The translations under genes and the position numbers were made by a program. Positions 37,235 to 48,513 of a DNA stretch of 64,000 bases are shown here, one piece after another. This DNA is from CADCWK01 sp965218235 (GTDB lineage Bacteria; Chloroflexota; Chloroflexia; Thermomicrobiales; UBA6265): the NCBI GenBank assembly GCA_965218235.1, contig OZ244596.1:2232001-2296000 (forward strand), in the 5' to 3' direction. Each line of letters starts with the position of its first letter. Position 1 is the stretch's first letter. The notes under the pieces are model-generated. The model saw only the letters and a list, made by a program, of their open reading frames with translations. It was not told where the DNA came from and did no database searches.

Positions 37235-38017
37235 GCAGAGACGACTCCTCCCCCAGCGAAGCGAGACCCCTCTCCACGACCGTGGGGAGGGGTCTCGTCG
37301 CGTCTGGCTTCGCCTTTCATGCGGGACCGGTGTCCTTCCGCGGCCCGATTCCCCCAGGGGGTGTGGGAACCGGGAACCGGGACGACATCGGGGGTGGGTT
37401 GGTGTCGGAGCAAGACCCCTCCCCCAGCGAAGCGTGACCCCTCCCGCGCCCAGGGGGCACCCGGATTCGTCGTACCTCCTCATCGCCCGGAGAGGGGCTT
37501 CATGCTGGTCGGCTGCGCCTTCCTGGTTGACCCTCTCCCAGCGAAGCGTGACCCCTCCCGCGCCCAGGGGGCACCCGGACTCGTCGCTGCGGCTCCTCAT
37601 CGGCCGGAGAGGGGCTCCATGCTGGTCGCGCTGACGCGCTCCGGGCGAAATAGAGACGCTTCTCCGACATGCTGCTCCTGCTGACTCAGACGAAATCCTG
37701 GTGCAGCCCCGACGATCGCTGGTCGCCTGCGGTTCGGCTACGACCGGCCCTGACCGGGTTTGCGCGAATACATCGGCCCCGTGTTCGCGATTATGACGCC
37801 TTACGGCGCGGACAAGGCCAGCGAAGCGAGAGCCATGTCCCTACAAGATTGTGGAGCCGCCGGCCCACAGAGCGCTTCAGCGCGACCAGCACGGAGCCCC
37901 TCTCCATCCGGCTTCCAAGCGAGTGTCGACGCAGTCGATGCGAGCGGAAGGCGAGATGGGGAGGGGTTGGGGTGGGGCTGGCTATCCGCGACACCCAGGC
38001 TCAATGACCGAACCGTT
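37235..38017. repeat. Repeat-rich gap: hairpin, R1, tandem R2, R5 and inverted R2
   Basis: Directly after gdhA a hairpin (stem GAGACCCCTC, about 37263-37295) may serve as terminator. R1 lies at about 37327-37395. Two R2 copies are in tandem (about 37414-37525 and 37529-37647), both containing AGCGAAGCGTGACCCCTCCC and CATGCTGGTCG. R5 (about 37757-37834, GGGTTTGCGCGAATACATCGG ... AAGGCCAGCGAAGCGAGAGC) recurs at 58711-58792. An inverted R2 lies at about 37870-37980. There is no gene. Confidence 0.75.
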
Positions 38018-38680
38018 CTAGCAGATGGTGCAGAGGAGGCGGCGGAGCTCGTCTTCCTGATCCGAGCGGGTCACGGCGATGACGTCGTCACCCGGCTGGA
38101 GCTCCGTGGCGGCGGTGGGGATCGTGACGTGGGCGCCCCGGCCGATCGCCGCGATGACGCAGTCGACCGGCAGGCTGATCTCGCCGATCGCCTGATGGGC
38201 GACGACGGAGTGGGCGTCGATCCGGGCCTCGACGATGGCGAGGTCGGCGTAGCGCAGGTTGAGGAGGTGGACGAACGACTGGTCGGGGATCGACTGCTCG
38301 ATCAGGTTCATGATGTAGCTGGTCTGGCTGACGATGACGTCGATGCCGAGCAGACGGAAGACCTTCTCGTTACGCGGGTTGCTGACGCGGGCGACGGAGC
38401 GGCCAACCCGGAACTTCTGTTTGGCGATCTGGCAGACGACGAGGTTGTCCTCGTCCTCACCGGTCACGGCGATGATGACGTCGGCCCGGGCGGCCCCGGC
38501 GCTGCTGAGCGTCGTCGCTTCGGCGGCGTCGCCGAGCACGATCACCGAGCCGAGCTCCTCGGTCAGCTTCTCGACCTTGGCCGCGTCCTTCTCGATGAGC
38601 AGGACTTCATGGCCCTCCTCCAGCAGGTTGCGCGAGAGGTAGTAGCCGACCTTCCCGGCGCCGACGACGATGATGTACAC
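38018..38680 (-). CDS. trkA: TrkA-type potassium uptake regulator (RCK N and C domains)
   Basis: 220 residues. The N-terminal Rossmann RCK_N domain starts MYIIVVGAGKVGYYLSRNL, with the acidic NAD(H)-binding end of strand 2 in LLIEKD and LGDAAEATTL. The RCK_C domain follows from about residue 135 and ends near GDDVIAVTR. Such cytoplasmic proteins gate TrkH/KtrB potassium channels in response to nucleotides. It lies 40 bases downstream of a second RCK_N gene and a UspA gene. No membrane potassium channel gene is in the window. Confidence 0.9.
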   Translation of the reverse strand: MYIIVVGAGKVGYYLSRNLLEEGHEVLLIEKDAAKVEKLTEELGSVIVLGDAAEATTLSSAGAARADVIIAVTGEDEDNLVVCQIAKQKFRVGRSVARVSNPRNEKVFRLLGIDVIVSQTSYIMNLIEQSIPDQSFVHLLNLRYADLAIVEARIDAHSVVAHQAIGEISLPVDCVIAAIGRGAHVTIPTAATELQPGDDVIAVTRSDQEDELRRLLCTIC

Positions 38681-38720
38681 GGGGTTCAGTCCTTGTGAGC
38701 GGTGAGAGACGCCGGCGGGA

Positions 38721-39182
38721 TCAGACGACGTCGCCGAGGGCGGCGCCGATGCGGCTGGAACTGGCCGCGTCCATGTCGATGACCTTGTCGATGATGACGG
38801 CCGAAACGGTGGTCGTCGGGCAGACGGTCGTCATCCCCATCCGCCGGTAGGTCTCCTCGCGGACGGGATCGGTAATCCGGCAGATGCGCTCGGCGACGTC
38901 GAACAGCAGATCGACGAGCTGGATCGCCATGATGTTGCGGTTGTCCTTGCCCGAGACGGCGATGAACGCATCGGCCCGCTCGATCCCGGCCGACCGGAGG
39001 ATGTCCTCGTCGATCCCGGTGCCGATCACGGTGCGGCCGTTGAACGTCGGCGGCAACCGGCGGAACGACTCGCCATCGACATCGATGATCGTCACGTCGT
39101 GTCCGTCGTTGGCGAGGATCGACGCGATCCGGGCGCCGACGCGGCCACTGCCCATGATCACGACCCTCACCGCCGGCTCCAT
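38721..39182 (-). CDS. Single-domain TrkA-N (RCK_N) protein
   Basis: 153 residues. It contains RVVIMGSGRVGARIASIL and VTIIDVDGESF, then GTGIDEDILRSAGI, a complete RCK_N Rossmann fold without the C-terminal RCK_C domain seen in its neighbour. It probably forms a regulatory ring or heteromer with the adjacent two-domain TrkA. Its start overlaps the end of the UspA gene by 16 bases, consistent with one operon uspA-trkA-N-trkA. Confidence 0.88.
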   Translation of the reverse strand: MEPAVRVVIMGSGRVGARIASILANDGHDVTIIDVDGESFRRLPPTFNGRTVIGTGIDEDILRSAGIERADAFIAVSGKDNRNIMAIQLVDLLFDVAERICRITDPVREETYRRMGMTTVCPTTTVSAVIIDKVIDMDAASSSRIGAALGDVV

Positions 39183-39670
39183 GACGGGGAGGCGGTGGCG
39201 ATCGACAGGACGGCGTCCTCCTCGGTCTGGTCCATGGCCTGCCGCAGGACGATTACCTCACAGGGGGACGTCTGGAGGATGTAGCGGGTCGTCTCGCCGA
39301 GGCCGACCTTGCCGTGCTTCGAGCGGAGGCGGGTGCCCATGATGATCAGGTGGGTGTTGCGCTCCGTCGCCTCGTCGACGACGGCGGTACCGGCCGTCCG
39401 AGCCTGGAGGAGCTCGCTCTCGACCTGGACCGACTTGCCGGTCAGGAGGGACTGGGCGAACTTCTCGGCGCCGCGCAGGATCGCCTCGCCGCGCTCGATC
39501 TCGGCGGGGAGTTCGGCATCGAGAGGCAACTGCTGGGAGACTTCGACGACGTGGATCAGGGTCAGTTCGATCGCCTTCCGGTCGGCGATCTGGGCGGCGA
39601 CCCGGATGGCCCGCTCATCGGAGCGCTGGCCGTTGACCGGGACGACGAGCCGTTTGACGCGGTCTTCCAT
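39167..39670 (-). CDS. Universal stress protein (UspA family)
   Basis: 167 residues from ATG 39670; an in-frame start at 39715 adds 15 residues without similarity. RLVVPVNGQRSDERAIRVAAQIA opens the UspA fold. The nucleotide-loop region near IIMGTRLRSKHGKVGLGETTRYILQTSPCEVIVLR retains the G-2x-G-9x-G-like pattern of ATP-binding members. The first gene of a three-gene set with two RCK proteins, it may tune potassium transport under stress, as seen for UspA-linked transporters elsewhere. Confidence 0.85.
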   Translation of the reverse strand: MEDRVKRLVVPVNGQRSDERAIRVAAQIADRKAIELTLIHVVEVSQQLPLDAELPAEIERGEAILRGAEKFAQSLLTGKSVQVESELLQARTAGTAVVDEATERNTHLIIMGTRLRSKHGKVGLGETTRYILQTSPCEVIVLRQAMDQTEEDAVLSIATASPSWSRR

Positions 39671-39804
39671 GGTTCGTGGATATCCAGCGACACGGGCCAG
39701 GGGGCCCAGTCTCAAGGCGCGACCCGACGGGAGTCAGGACGGCGCGGATTGCATTGATCTCAACTTCGCAAGTATCGGTCGACGGACACCTTTCCGCAAA
39801 CTGA

Positions 39805-39985
39805 CCGGTGTCCTCCCGCAACCCGATTCCCCCAGGGAGTGTGGGAACCGGGAACCGGGAGGACATCGGGGGCGGGCTGATCGGCGGGACGGACCCCTCC
39901 CCAACCCCTCCCCATCTCGCTTCGTCGCTGCGGCTCCTCAGTGGATGGAGAGGGGCTTCATGCTGGTCGCGCTGAAGCGCTCCGG
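39805..39985. repeat. Adjacent R1 and R2 repeats, best-preserved copies
   Basis: R1 at about 39805-39875 has both arms intact: GTCCTCCCGCAACCCGATTC then GGGAACCGGGAACCGGGAGG. R2 at about 39891-39985 follows with CCCCTCCCCAACCCCTCCCC, ATCTCGCTTCGTCGCTGCGG, AGAGGGGCTTCATGCTGGTC and GCGCTGAAGCGCTCC. The gap between the UspA gene and the metallophosphoesterase holds nothing else. Confidence 0.8.
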
Positions 39986-40004
39986 TTGCCCCCTCCCTCA
40001 CCCG

Positions 40005-40736
40005 TCACCGGCCGAGGGCGAGGCGATCCCCGAGCGCCTCCGGCAGACCGGCGGCGACGATCGCCCGCCGGGTGACGGCGACGGGGTAGTCGACCCGCCG
40101 CATCTCGACGGTTGCCCGGGCGATGTCGTAGATCAGGTAGGCGGCGCGTGGGTCGCCGTCGCGGGGCTGACCGACGCTGCCGGGGTTGATGATGGCCCGA
40201 TCGTGGGCCACGTCGATTACGGCACCGGACTCTGTTCGGCGAAAGCGAACGCGACCGGATTCGCCAGTGCGGGACGCGACGGCGGCGACATGGGTGTGGC
40301 CGACGAAGCAGAGCTGGGTCGCGAACGCCGTCATGTTCTCGGTTGCCACAGTTCCCGAGATCACGTACTCCCAGATCGGCAAGCGGGGGCTGCCGTGGGC
40401 GAGCGTCGCGTCGCCGGCGATCACGGTTCGCGGGGAGCCGGCGAGCCGCTGGCGCTGCTCGTCGCTGAGCTGGCCGGCCGTCCACCTGGTGGCGATCTGG
40501 GCGACGAGGTTGAACTGACTGACGTCGAGCTGGCCGATGCAGGCGAGGTCGTGGTTGCCAACGAGCGTGATCTGGGGCTCGACCGCGGCCAGGAGGTCCA
40601 TGCAGCGGCCGGGTTCGGGTCCGTAGCCGACCGTGTCGCCCAGGTTCCAGATCGCGTCGCAGCCGGTGATGTCGGCGAGGACGGCTTCCAGCGCCGGAGC
40701 ATTGGCGTGCACGTCCGAGAGAATGGCGACTCTCAT
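40005..40736 (-). CDS. Calcineurin-like metallophosphoesterase
   Basis: 243 residues. Metal-binding motifs are in order: LSDVHAN (DxH), NLGDTVGYGP (GDxxG), GNHD, and the late GHTH. It is a cytoplasmic phosphoesterase of the YfcE/MJ0936-like type that hydrolyses small phosphodiesters in vitro; the natural substrate is unknown. The ATG overlaps the stop of mnmG by four bases, so it is co-translated with mnmG. Confidence 0.9.
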   Translation of the reverse strand: MRVAILSDVHANAPALEAVLADITGCDAIWNLGDTVGYGPEPGRCMDLLAAVEPQITLVGNHDLACIGQLDVSQFNLVAQIATRWTAGQLSDEQRQRLAGSPRTVIAGDATLAHGSPRLPIWEYVISGTVATENMTAFATQLCFVGHTHVAAVASRTGESGRVRFRRTESGAVIDVAHDRAIINPGSVGQPRDGDPRAAYLIYDIARATVEMRRVDYPVAVTRRAIVAAGLPEALGDRLALGR

Positions 40737-42700
40737 CCGGTCCGCCGCCGGGCGTGGATCAGCAGCGCGGCGACGTCCGACGCGGTCACGCCCGCGAGGC
40801 GACCGGCCTGGCCGATCGTCTCCGGCCGGGCGACGGTGAGCCGCTGCCTGGCCTCGACCCGGAGACCGGCGACGGTGTGGAAGTCGATCCCGGCGTCGAA
40901 CCGGAAGCGGTCGAGCTCCCTGGTCCGGCCCGCTTCCCGCTCTGCCCGGCGGACGAACCCCTCGTACTTCGCCGTCTCGGTCGCGTACTCCCCGACCTCA
41001 GTGCCGACCGCCTCGACCAGATGGATCGAGCGGCTCTTCAGGACCGCCCGGACCTGCCCGAGCGTGACCGGCGGCCGACGGAGCAGGTCGTAGGCCGACT
41101 GCCGCCCACTGGCCGGCTCGATCCCGTGCGCCACGAGCAGCTCCGTGTCGGCCCGCCGCGGTTTGAATGTGACGGACCTCAGCTGGGCCAGCAGGGACTC
41201 CTCGGCCGCGAACTCCCGGTTCGTCTCGTCCCAGCGCAGGTCGTCGATCAGTCCCAGCCGGTGGGCGATCGGGGTAAGGCGGCGCGGCGCCGTCCCGACC
41301 CGGAGCAGTAGCCGGTGCTCGGCGCGGGAGGTCAGCATCCGGTAGGGCTCGTCGAAGGGACGGGTGGTGAGGTCGTCGGTCAGCACGCCGATGTAGGCCT
41401 CGTCGCGCCGGAGCCGGAGCTCCTCCAGACCGAGCGCCCGGGCGGCGGCGTTGGCTCCGGCGATGAGCCCCTGGGCGGCGGCCTCCTCGTAGCCCGATGT
41501 CCCGTTGACCTGCCCCGCCAGGAAGAGCCCGGGCAGGCGGCGAGCCTCCAGCGTCCCGGACAGCTCGTTGGCATCGACCGCGTCGTACTCGACGGCGTAG
41601 CCGAAGCGGGTGATCCGGACATTTCGCAGCGCCGGGATCGTCCGCAGGGCCGCCGCCTGGACGTCAGCCGGGAGGCTGGTGCTCATGCCTTGGACGTAGA
41701 GCTCGGCCGTGCGCCAGCCTTCCGGTTCGAGGTAGACCGGATGGCTCGCCTTGTCCTCGAACCGGTGAACCTTGTCCTCGATCGACGGGCAGTAGCGCGG
41801 ACCAACGCCGTCGATCGCGCCGTTGAACATCGGGGCTCGGTGAAGATTGGCGGCGATGATCGCGTGCGTGGCCGGGTTCGTGTCGACGCGCAGGCAGGCC
41901 AGCTGGGGTCGGTCGTCCCGCTGGGTCACCGATGGAAGATGCGCGGTCAGCAGACCGAGGGGCGGCAGGTTCAGCGGCTGGAGTCGGTTATGGCGACCGT
42001 CGCGGCTGAACCAGCGACCGGCACTGTCGCCGGGCTGGAGTGAGCCGAGCGCGAAGTCGACGGTGCGGGCGTCGATCCGGGGCGGGGTGCCGGTCTTGAA
42101 GCGCCGCGTCCGGATGCCGATCGCGGCCAGACCCTCGGCCAGCGAGGTGTCGGCCCGCTCGCCGGCCCGGCCGCCGCCGAGGCGTTCCTCGCCCCGGACG
42201 ACCTGACCGCGCAGGAAGGTGCCCGCGGTGACGACCACGGCTGGAGCCTCGATCTCCCCGGAACCACGCGTCACGATCCCGATGACCAACGGCTGCCCCG
42301 CGTCCGCTCCCAGCAGCAGCCCGGTGGCGTCGTCCTGAAGCAGCGTGACGCCCGGCGCCGACTCGAGCGCCTCCTTCATCGCCATCGCGTAGAGCGTCTT
42401 GTCGCACTGGACCCGAAGGGCCTGGACTGCCGGACCCTTGCCGGTGTTCAGGGTCCGGACCTGGAGGGCGGTCCGGTCGGCGGCACAGCCCATCTCACCT
42501 CCGAGGGCGTCGATCTCGGCGACCAGGTGACCCTTGGCCGGTCCGCCGATCGAGGGGTTGCAGGGCATGAACCCGATGCGATCCAAATTGGGGGTGACGA
42601 CGAGGACCCTGGCCCCCCGGCGGCTGGCGGCCAGGGCGGCCTCGCACCCGGCGTGGCCACCACCGATCACGATGACGTCGAAACGCTGCCTGTCACGCAT
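40733..42700 (-). CDS. mnmG: tRNA uridine-5-carboxymethylaminomethyl modification enzyme MnmG (GidA)
   Basis: 655 residues. The FAD-binding N-terminus is DVIVIGGGHAGCEAALAASR. Characteristic segments include MPCNPSIGGPAKGHLV, TAGTFLRGQV, LKTGTPPRID-like RFKTGTPPRIDART, YCPSIEDKVHRF and GQVNGTSGYEEAAAQGL. The helical C-terminal domain binds tRNA and the partner MnmE. It modifies the wobble uridine of several tRNAs. mnmE is absent here. It is followed by the overlapping metallophosphoesterase. Confidence 0.97.
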   Translation of the reverse strand: MRDRQRFDVIVIGGGHAGCEAALAASRRGARVLVVTPNLDRIGFMPCNPSIGGPAKGHLVAEIDALGGEMGCAADRTALQVRTLNTGKGPAVQALRVQCDKTLYAMAMKEALESAPGVTLLQDDATGLLLGADAGQPLVIGIVTRGSGEIEAPAVVVTAGTFLRGQVVRGEERLGGGRAGERADTSLAEGLAAIGIRTRRFKTGTPPRIDARTVDFALGSLQPGDSAGRWFSRDGRHNRLQPLNLPPLGLLTAHLPSVTQRDDRPQLACLRVDTNPATHAIIAANLHRAPMFNGAIDGVGPRYCPSIEDKVHRFEDKASHPVYLEPEGWRTAELYVQGMSTSLPADVQAAALRTIPALRNVRITRFGYAVEYDAVDANELSGTLEARRLPGLFLAGQVNGTSGYEEAAAQGLIAGANAAARALGLEELRLRRDEAYIGVLTDDLTTRPFDEPYRMLTSRAEHRLLLRVGTAPRRLTPIAHRLGLIDDLRWDETNREFAAEESLLAQLRSVTFKPRRADTELLVAHGIEPASGRQSAYDLLRRPPVTLGQVRAVLKSRSIHLVEAVGTEVGEYATETAKYEGFVRRAEREAGRTRELDRFRFDAGIDFHTVAGLRVEARQRLTVARPETIGQAGRLAGVTASDVAALLIHARRRTG

Positions 42701-42893
42701 ACTTCGCTCGTGGTCTCAATTCTGATCGGGGCCTCGGGTTCCTCTTGGGGGCACCATCACCGTTGGCGCCATCACGAAGAACTGGACGCGCATATGTGCC
42801 ATCCGCGCCCACCGAATGCTGGCCAGCCAATTGCAGCGCACACCGTAGCATGTCGCGTCCGGGGGATGACTGGACCGGGCGTTGGGAGTCACG

Positions 42894-43124
42894 ATGAGCC
42901 TGCTGAGTACGATGGCGCAACAGATGGTGAGTCAGCTCAGCCCGGACGAGCGAGCGGAGGCCGCCCGCGAGATCGCGAGCAGCATGGTCCGCGATCTCTC
43001 CCGCGAGGAGCGGGCCGACCTGGTCCGCTTGCTCGTCGCCGAGTTGCTGCATGATGTCCCGAGCGAGCAGCGCCTCGCGGTGCTGCGGTCCGCTCTGAGC
43101 GGTACGGATCAGGAGGCAGAGTAG
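42894..43124 (+). CDS. Small helical hypothetical protein upstream of the LEA-like gene
   Basis: 76 residues from ATG 42894 with GGGAG five bases upstream. It is highly helical and charged (LSPDERAEAAREIAS, LSREERADLVRLLVAELL), with two similar helical hairpins each starting LS-x-(D/E)-ER. Its stop codon is immediately followed by the ATG of the next gene (no gap), so the two are translationally coupled. I do not recognise a family. The repeated pattern suggests an amphipathic helical bundle that could pair with its neighbour. Confidence 0.65.
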   Translation: MSLLSTMAQQMVSQLSPDERAEAAREIASSMVRDLSREERADLVRLLVAELLHDVPSEQRLAVLRSALSGTDQEAE

Positions 43125-44753
43125 ATGTCAGACGTCATCGAGCCCGGTCGGGCCGACCGGCCGGAGCTGAGCACGGGTCAACTGGTCGCGATCGCGGCCG
43201 CCGCCTGCGGCGCCGCAGCCTGGGTATTCCAGAAACTGACCGAGGGTCCCGAAGACGAAGCGGTGTCCGGCGCGCCGGTCGATCTTCGGGGACGGCTTCA
43301 CGCCCTGGCCGACAGCGACACGGTGCGGTCGGTCGAGCGGCGGGGGAACGAGCTGGCCCCGGTGGTCCAGAGCTACCGTGAGCGGGCCGGGCAACTCGCC
43401 GGGATGGCGGGTGCCGAGGGTGCGAAGCGGCTGACCGACGCCGAGAAGCGGCTCGCGACCCAGCGCAGGCAGTCCGGCCGGGCGATCCAGCGGACCGAGA
43501 AGCGGCTCGGCAAGCGGGTCGACCGGACCCGCCGGATGATCGAGACGGCCCCAGTCGCGCTGGCCGGGATGGTCGATACTGGTCGGGAGCAGATCAGGTC
43601 CCTTGAGAAGTCGGCCGGTGCGCGGGCGGACGACCTGCGGAAGACGACTTCGGGCCTGACCGGAGAGGTAACGACGATGACGAACCAACACGTCAAGCGC
43701 CTCCAGGAGCGTGGGCAGGGGGCCGCCGACGCGATCGGCGCGACGCTCCGCGACAGTACGCGAGACACATCCAGCCGCATCGCCGATGTCCGGGACCAGG
43801 TCGTCGCGCTGGCGAAGACATCGTCCGGCGACGTCGAGGCGCTCCTGCACGATGTCACGCGGGACGCCCGGAAGAACCTGCCGGACGTCGCGAAGACCGT
43901 CAGCGATCGGGCGTCGGAGATCGGCCATCAGGTCGCCGACAGCGCCAGCCGGGCCGGACAGACCGTCAGCGATCGGGCGGCCGGCGCCAGTGACCGCGTG
44001 CCGGGCGGCTCGGATGCCGTCGGGCGGGCCCAGTCGGCGCTGTCGGACGCGACCCAGAAGGCGGCCGCGATCGCCGGGCCAGCGATTGAGAAGGCGAGCG
44101 GCCGGCTCGGACACCTGTCGGACGACCTGCGCGACGACCCCTCGGCCCTCCGCTCGCGGCTCGTCGAGCAGGGTCAGGGCGCCCTGAAGTCGATCCAGGG
44201 GCAGGCGGCCCAGACGGCGAAGGACCTGGTGCCGATCGCGAAGCAGGCCGGAACGGTCCAGAACCGCGCTCAGGATCGTGCGTCCGAGGCGCGTGACCGG
44301 GGGCTCGACCTAGCGGCGCTGCTCCAGTCCAATGTCCCGTCGTTCCTGGCGCAGGTGACGGACATGATCGATCAGACCAGCGGCCGGACCGGTTCGCAGG
44401 TCAGCGATGCGCGGAAGCAGGCCGCCAAAGCGGTCGACGGCGCCGAGGATGGCCTCCAGTCCGCCCTCGACCGGCTCGGTGAGGCCGCGAAGCGGGCCGC
44501 CCAGGTCGGCGACCAGGCCGTCGCGGCCTCGTCGCACTTCCGTGGCAGCACCCGCAACGCCGCCCACCGGACGGCCGACGCCGGCAAGGACGGCTTCGAG
44601 TCCGTGATCTGGCTGGGCGCGGCTGGCGTCGCGATGTACTACGGCGTCCTGAGCCCGGAGCAGCGGGCGACCGTGAACAAGGTCGGCCTGAAGGTTGGCC
44701 GGGGGCTCGGCAAGGTCATCGGCGAGATTCGTGGGCAGGACCAGAAGTTCTAG
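43125..44753 (+). CDS. Long amphipathic-helix protein, LEA/apolipoprotein-like, with membrane segments at both ends
   Basis: 542 residues. A single hydrophobic stretch lies at about residues 20-38 (LVAIAAAACGAAAWVF) and another near 493-508 (IWLGAAGVAMYYGVL). Between them is a roughly 450-residue Ala/Arg/Asp/Gln/Ser-rich, Trp-free helical region. Loose 11-residue-type repeats such as TVSDRASEIGHQVADSASRA and TVSDRAAGASDR are seen, as in group 3 LEA and apolipoprotein-type proteins. There is no signal peptidase site. It may coat or span along a membrane and protect against desiccation or osmotic stress; that role is inferred from composition only. Confidence 0.6.
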   Translation: MSDVIEPGRADRPELSTGQLVAIAAAACGAAAWVFQKLTEGPEDEAVSGAPVDLRGRLHALADSDTVRSVERRGNELAPVVQSYRERAGQLAGMAGAEGAKRLTDAEKRLATQRRQSGRAIQRTEKRLGKRVDRTRRMIETAPVALAGMVDTGREQIRSLEKSAGARADDLRKTTSGLTGEVTTMTNQHVKRLQERGQGAADAIGATLRDSTRDTSSRIADVRDQVVALAKTSSGDVEALLHDVTRDARKNLPDVAKTVSDRASEIGHQVADSASRAGQTVSDRAAGASDRVPGGSDAVGRAQSALSDATQKAAAIAGPAIEKASGRLGHLSDDLRDDPSALRSRLVEQGQGALKSIQGQAAQTAKDLVPIAKQAGTVQNRAQDRASEARDRGLDLAALLQSNVPSFLAQVTDMIDQTSGRTGSQVSDARKQAAKAVDGAEDGLQSALDRLGEAAKRAAQVGDQAVAASSHFRGSTRNAAHRTADAGKDGFESVIWLGAAGVAMYYGVLSPEQRATVNKVGLKVGRGLGKVIGEIRGQDQKF

Positions 44754-45391
44754 CCGCTGGTCTCATGCACCTTGTCCGTGGCGAGCCACCGTCTCCACAG
44801 ACCCATGTGAGCCGCGCTGGAGCCACGATGTAGCCGCCGGGATCGGGCAATGAACGGTGCGCGAGGCCGCGTCGGGGATTCGATGCGGCCCTCGCCGTGT
44901 CCGGCGGGCGGGAATGTCCTCCTGCACCCCGATTCCCCCAGGGGGGTGTGGGAACCGGGAACCGGGAGGACATCGGGGCGGGCCCGGTGAGTCGCTGGAC
45001 TTGCCTGGAGGTAAATCAGACCCCACCTCTACCCCTCCCCATCGCGCCTTCCGCTCGAATCGACGCAGTCGATGCGAGCCTGGAAGCCGGATGGAGAGGG
45101 GCTCACGCTGGTCGGCTTCGCCTCTCAGGGTGACCCCTCCCCAAACCCCTCTCCGGCTCGACTTGCCAACTTAAGCCTGCGCCGCGGCTCCTCGTCGCCC
45201 GGAGAGGGGCTCCGTGCTGGCCGGCCGCGCCTTCTCGAAACGGGCGAGACGAATCTGGTCGGAGAGGGTCACCGCACCGATTCCCGGAGCGCTTCAGCGC
45301 GACCAGCATGGAGCCCCTCTCCATCCGGCGAGGAGCCGCAGTGACGAAGCGAGATGGGGAGGGGTTGGGAGGGGTCTTTCCCGCGTCGCCC
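44754..45391. repeat. Repeat-rich gap: R1, two forward R2 and one inverted R2
   Basis: R1 lies at about 44912-44985 (left arm GTCCTCCTG, right arm CGGGAGGAC). R2 copies lie at about 45019-45123 and 45131-45235 (forward) and about 45287-45376 (inverted). The 60-base piece 45238-45298 (GGGCGAGACGAATCTGGTCG ... GGAGCGCTTCA) recurs almost unchanged at 48235-48290. There is no gene between the convergent LEA-like gene and secA. Confidence 0.75.
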
Positions 45392-48013
<2,622 letters not shown>

Positions 48014-48513
48014 TGGTTCTCCTGTGGACAGCGGGGTGGGAATCGACGCTCGCTGGTCATCCGCTATCTTGACGTGTCGGTGTCGAAAGTATAGCCGCTG
48101 GCGGAACTGGGATCGTCGAGCATGCTGGTCGATCGGAGAGACCCCACCCCAACCCCTCCCCATCTCGTTTCGTCGCTGCGGCTCCTCCTCGCCCAGAGAG
48201 GGGCTCCATGCTGGTCAGCTTCGCCTCCCTGAAGCGGGCGAGACGAGTCTGGTCGGAGAGGATTACCGCACCGATTCGCGGAGCGCTTCATGCTGGTCGC
48301 CGCGACACGCCATGAGAACCCCCACCGTCGCCGGTTCCCGCATCCCGGTTTCCGCAGCACTAAGGCAACTGGGAACCGGGAACCGGGAGGACATCCCGGC
48401 GTTGACGTCATCGCCCCAGTGCCTGACCATCATCCGGACACGCCGCCCTTCTCCCCTCCGACCTCGGAACCGCCTCCCGGCTGATCGTCGCGCATCGCAA
48501 CATAGGAGCCCAG
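48014..48513. repeat. Divergent gap with R2 and R1 repeats
   Basis: R2 lies at about 48140-48232. The 60-base block shared with 45238-45298 lies at 48235-48290. A diverged R1 lies at about 48331-48400 (left arm TTCCCGCATCCCGG, right arm CGGGAACCGGGAGGAC). This is one of the few repeat-bearing gaps between divergent genes, so the secA and carboxypeptidase promoters must lie inside or beside the repeats. Confidence 0.7.
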
